DNA from: Peribacillus simplex
GTDB lineage: Bacteria; Bacillota; Bacilli; Bacillales; DSM-1321
DNA: 64,000 bases
Direction: 5' to 3'
Assembly (NCBI RefSeq): GCF_030123325.1
Contig: NZ_CP126106.1
Span: forward strand, 2,322,001-2,386,000
Positions within the stretch are counted from its first letter, which is position 1. Every line of letters starts with the position of its first letter. Under the pieces are notes generated by a model. The model was given only the letters and a program-made list of their open reading frames with translations. It was not told where the DNA came from and searched no databases. The position numbers and the translations under genes were made by a program. This document shows positions 62,050 through 64,000 of this stretch, piece after piece.

Positions 62050-62513
62050 TTAAATTCACACTAAATGGAAGAACGGTAGAAACTGACGCCCCTGCTACAG
62101 CGAGATTACTAGATTTATTAAGAGATGACTTTAAGTTAATCGGAACAAAGGAAGGCTGTGGTGAAGGGGAGTGCGGAGCCTGCAGTGTTTTTATGAATAA
62201 CCTCCTGCAAAACAGCTGCCTTATTCCAATTGGCTCGATTGCTGGTGCCGATATTCAAACGATCGAAGGCATCATTGAAACGGAACAATTCAAGATTTTA
62301 GATGAGAGTTATTCCATCGCCGGGGGAGTGCAGTGTGGCTATTGCATTCCGGGGATGATTATGGCAAGTACAGCTTTGTTATCTAAAAATCCTCATCCTT
62401 CAGAGGCTGAAATTCGTGAAGGCATCTCCGGAAATCTGTGCCGATGTACGGGCTACAATATGATTGTTGAGGCGATTAACCTGGCAGCTAAAAAAGGTGA
62501 TGGCTTATGGTAG
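62046..62513 (+). CDS. [2Fe-2S] subunit of xanthine dehydrogenase (PucE-like)
   Basis: 155 residues. First cluster Cys pattern GCGEGECGACSVF with a further C in NNLLQNSC, second cluster CGYCIPG and NLCRCTGY. TTG start overlapping the TGA of the preceding gene. Passes electrons from Mo to FAD. It overlaps the FAD gene by a few bases. Confidence 0.92.
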   Translation: MIKFTLNGRTVETDAPATARLLDLLRDDFKLIGTKEGCGEGECGACSVFMNNLLQNSCLIPIGSIAGADIQTIEGIIETEQFKILDESYSIAGGVQCGYCIPGMIMASTALLSKNPHPSEAEIREGISGNLCRCTGYNMIVEAINLAAKKGDGLW

Positions 62514-63373
62514 AGAAAATAAAAGCGTATCGCTTCGAGCGTTTAGACGAAACGTTAAGCCAATTGAATAGTGAAGATTGTGCAATCATAGCCGGAGGCA
62601 CCGATGTTATGGTTCTTCACAAAAGTAGAAGGGGAGTACCTCCGAAAATCCCTAAACCGATTGTTTTTATTAATCATCTTTCCGAATTAAAGCAGGTGTA
62701 TCAACATCACAAGGATCTCCACATCGGGGCCTGCTGTACCTATAGTGAATTACTTGAAAATCCGTTGATTCCTTTTGCTTTAAAGAATGCAATTAATACA
62801 ATTGCTGCCCCGGCAATTAGAAACCGGGGAACATTAGGCGGTAATATTTGCAACGCCTCTCCAGCCGGTGACATGCTTCCTTTATTATATGTATACAATG
62901 CAAAGCTTCTGTTGCGCTCTGTAAATGGTGATCGCATGGTTGCGATTAGCGATTTTATTCAAGGTCCACGACGGGTTCAACGCTTTCACAATGAAATAGT
63001 AACGGAGATTATTCTGCCGTTCGTATTAGAAGATTCACATGTCTTTTTCGAGAAAGTCGGCAACCGCAACGCAGATGCCATTGCCAAAGTATCGTTTGCG
63101 GGTTTCGTCCGGATAAGCAAAGATCGAATCGATGACATTCGATTTGCCTTCGGGGCGGTCGGACCTACGATGGTTCGTTCCATTGATATTGAGAAGAAGC
63201 TGGTTGGAAAAACGATACCATTAGCCGATGGAGACATCGCTGCGATTGTGGCAGCCTTCGATAAGATCATTAGACCAATCGACGATCAACGCTCCACTGC
63301 GGCTTACAGAAAAACCGTTGCGTTATATCTTTTACGTTATTTTCTTAGCATGAAGCAATATCAACCGAATTAA
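62507..63373 (+). CDS. FAD-binding subunit of xanthine dehydrogenase (PucC-like)
   Basis: 288 residues. FAD motifs AGGTDVMVLHK and RNRGTLGGNICNASPAGD, then the CO_deh_flav_C domain (AIAKVSFAGFVRI, FGAVGPT). Hands electrons to NAD+ or other acceptors. Coupled to both the upstream and downstream genes. Confidence 0.92.
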   Translation: MVEKIKAYRFERLDETLSQLNSEDCAIIAGGTDVMVLHKSRRGVPPKIPKPIVFINHLSELKQVYQHHKDLHIGACCTYSELLENPLIPFALKNAINTIAAPAIRNRGTLGGNICNASPAGDMLPLLYVYNAKLLLRSVNGDRMVAISDFIQGPRRVQRFHNEIVTEIILPFVLEDSHVFFEKVGNRNADAIAKVSFAGFVRISKDRIDDIRFAFGAVGPTMVRSIDIEKKLVGKTIPLADGDIAAIVAAFDKIIRPIDDQRSTAAYRKTVALYLLRYFLSMKQYQPN

Positions 63374-63398
63374 TGTTTTAAAATAGGGGGGACTTTTC

Positions 63399-64000
63399 AT
63401 GCTGCTGATGGAAAAAGTGTCCATGCTGACGCGTCAAAACGAATCCTTTGCTTTAGCCATGATTATTGAATCAAAGGGCTCGACTCCCAGGCATGTTGGA
63501 AAAATGATTGTCTACCGGGATGGTACCATTGAAGGGACTGTCGGAGGGGGCTTGGCTGAACACTATGTGATCGAAGATAGTGTAAAGGCGATCCAAAATG
63601 GCCAATCGAAAATCGTTGAATATAAATTGAATAAACATGCAAAAGACGGAATTCAGATGAATTGTGGCGGCACGTTACGGGTCTTTATTGAAGTCTATAC
63701 AAGCAGGCCTGAACTCATTCTGGCTGGGGCCGGTCATTTAGGACATGCGTTGGCAAAGCTCGCTGATTTCCTCGAATATCCTTATTGCATTGTCGATGAT
63801 CGCGTTGGTTATTGTACGAAGGAACGCTTTCCCAATGCGACAAACCTTTTTGTGAACGAGGATATTGGAAAGGCTTTGCTCGCAGCCAATCCAAATGAAA
63901 AGTCATATGTGGTAATTGTTACAAAAGATTGTGATGATATTGTATTAAAAACGGCACTGCAATTTCCGATTGCATATGTTGGGATGGTCGCCAGTAAACG
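63399..64000 (+). CDS. XdhC/PucA-like molybdenum-cofactor insertion protein (partial, runs off the window)
   Basis: The visible 200 codons begin with MLLMEKVSMLTRQNESFALA. IIESKGSTPRHVGKMIVY, GTVGGGLAEHY, QMNCGGTLRVFIE (XdhC_CoxI domain with the Cys), then ILAGAGHLGHALAKLADFL and IVDDR of the Rossmann XdhC_C domain. It inserts the sulfurated cofactor into the Mo subunit. GGGGGGAC precedes the ATG. The 3' end is outside the window. Confidence 0.88.
   Translation, partial: MLLMEKVSMLTRQNESFALAMIIESKGSTPRHVGKMIVYRDGTIEGTVGGGLAEHYVIEDSVKAIQNGQSKIVEYKLNKHAKDGIQMNCGGTLRVFIEVYTSRPELILAGAGHLGHALAKLADFLEYPYCIVDDRVGYCTKERFPNATNLFVNEDIGKALLAANPNEKSYVVIVTKDCDDIVLKTALQFPIAYVGMVASK

Noticed and set aside
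1..64000. CRISPR arrays, rRNA and tRNA genes
   Set aside because: No regularly spaced direct repeats, rRNA segments or tRNA-like cloverleaf sequences were noticed by reading; a tRNAscan or Infernal run was not possible.

Overview
The window looks like chromosomal DNA of a low-GC Gram-positive endospore-former of the family Bacillaceae. Peribacillus or the Bacillus simplex group is my guess from general resemblance, not from any search. The support is strong AGGAGG-type ribosome binding sites with ATG, GTG and TTG starts, rho-independent terminators with long T tracts, Bacillaceae gene families (YitT, YveA-like permease, RpiR and MocR regulators, a PucABCDE-like xanthine dehydrogenase) and copies of a GC-rich intergenic repeat. 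No rRNA, tRNA or CRISPR array was seen.

Region 1 (1-15583) is an aromatic-acid CoA catabolism island. It lies between two inverted copies of a repeat of about 230 bp and ends at an intact IS3-family element. It encodes an enoyl-CoA hydratase, a hot-dog thioesterase, a PaaX regulator, a metallo-beta-lactamase-fold hydrolase, and a PaaA-type diiron epoxidase operon in the order A - D(N-terminal part) - B - C - D(zinc-ribbon part). A benzoate-CoA-ligase-type enzyme and an adenine-deaminase-family amidohydrolase follow. PaaK, PaaE, PaaZ, PaaH and PaaJ partners are not next to it. This hybrid of a Paa-type oxygenase with a Box/Bad-type ligase, and a PaaD split into two genes, is the most unusual system in the window. 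Further on are a second acyl-CoA ligase and an aspartate-permease-like transporter behind a clear ZTP (pfl) riboswitch.

Region 2 (17893-26824) is a fatty- or aryl-acyl catabolic cluster: two related acyl-CoA ligases, an MFS carrier, two thiolases, an acyl-CoA dehydrogenase and a thioesterase. The hydratase and hydroxyacyl-CoA dehydrogenase steps are not encoded in it. A scar follows (26934-28038) with a frameshifted gene, an IS remnant and a fragment of an OppD-like ATPase.

Region 3 (28176-35492) is a binding-protein-dependent importer operon that contains a cytoplasmic alkaline-phosphatase-superfamily phosphodiesterase, a DeoR regulator and a Cof-type HAD phosphatase, then a pair of SMR transporters. 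Region 4 (36067-43420) has an M20 amidohydrolase with DUF3100-type membrane proteins, then on the minus strand a DMT exporter, a very short possible peptide gene, an aminotransferase and a MocR regulator. Matching palindromes lie in front of the aminotransferase and the MocR gene.

Region 5 (43899-49668) pairs an unusual HTH regulator with an M81 metallopeptidase, an N-acyl-D-amino-acid deacylase and an MFS carrier. Region 6 (51612-57385) matches the known D-to-L amino-acid conversion module: RpiR regulator, M20 deacylase, amino-acid permease, GNAT acyltransferase and N-acylamino-acid racemase. The window closes with YitT and a xanthine dehydrogenase operon (59156 to the edge) whose last gene, xdhC-like, runs off the end.
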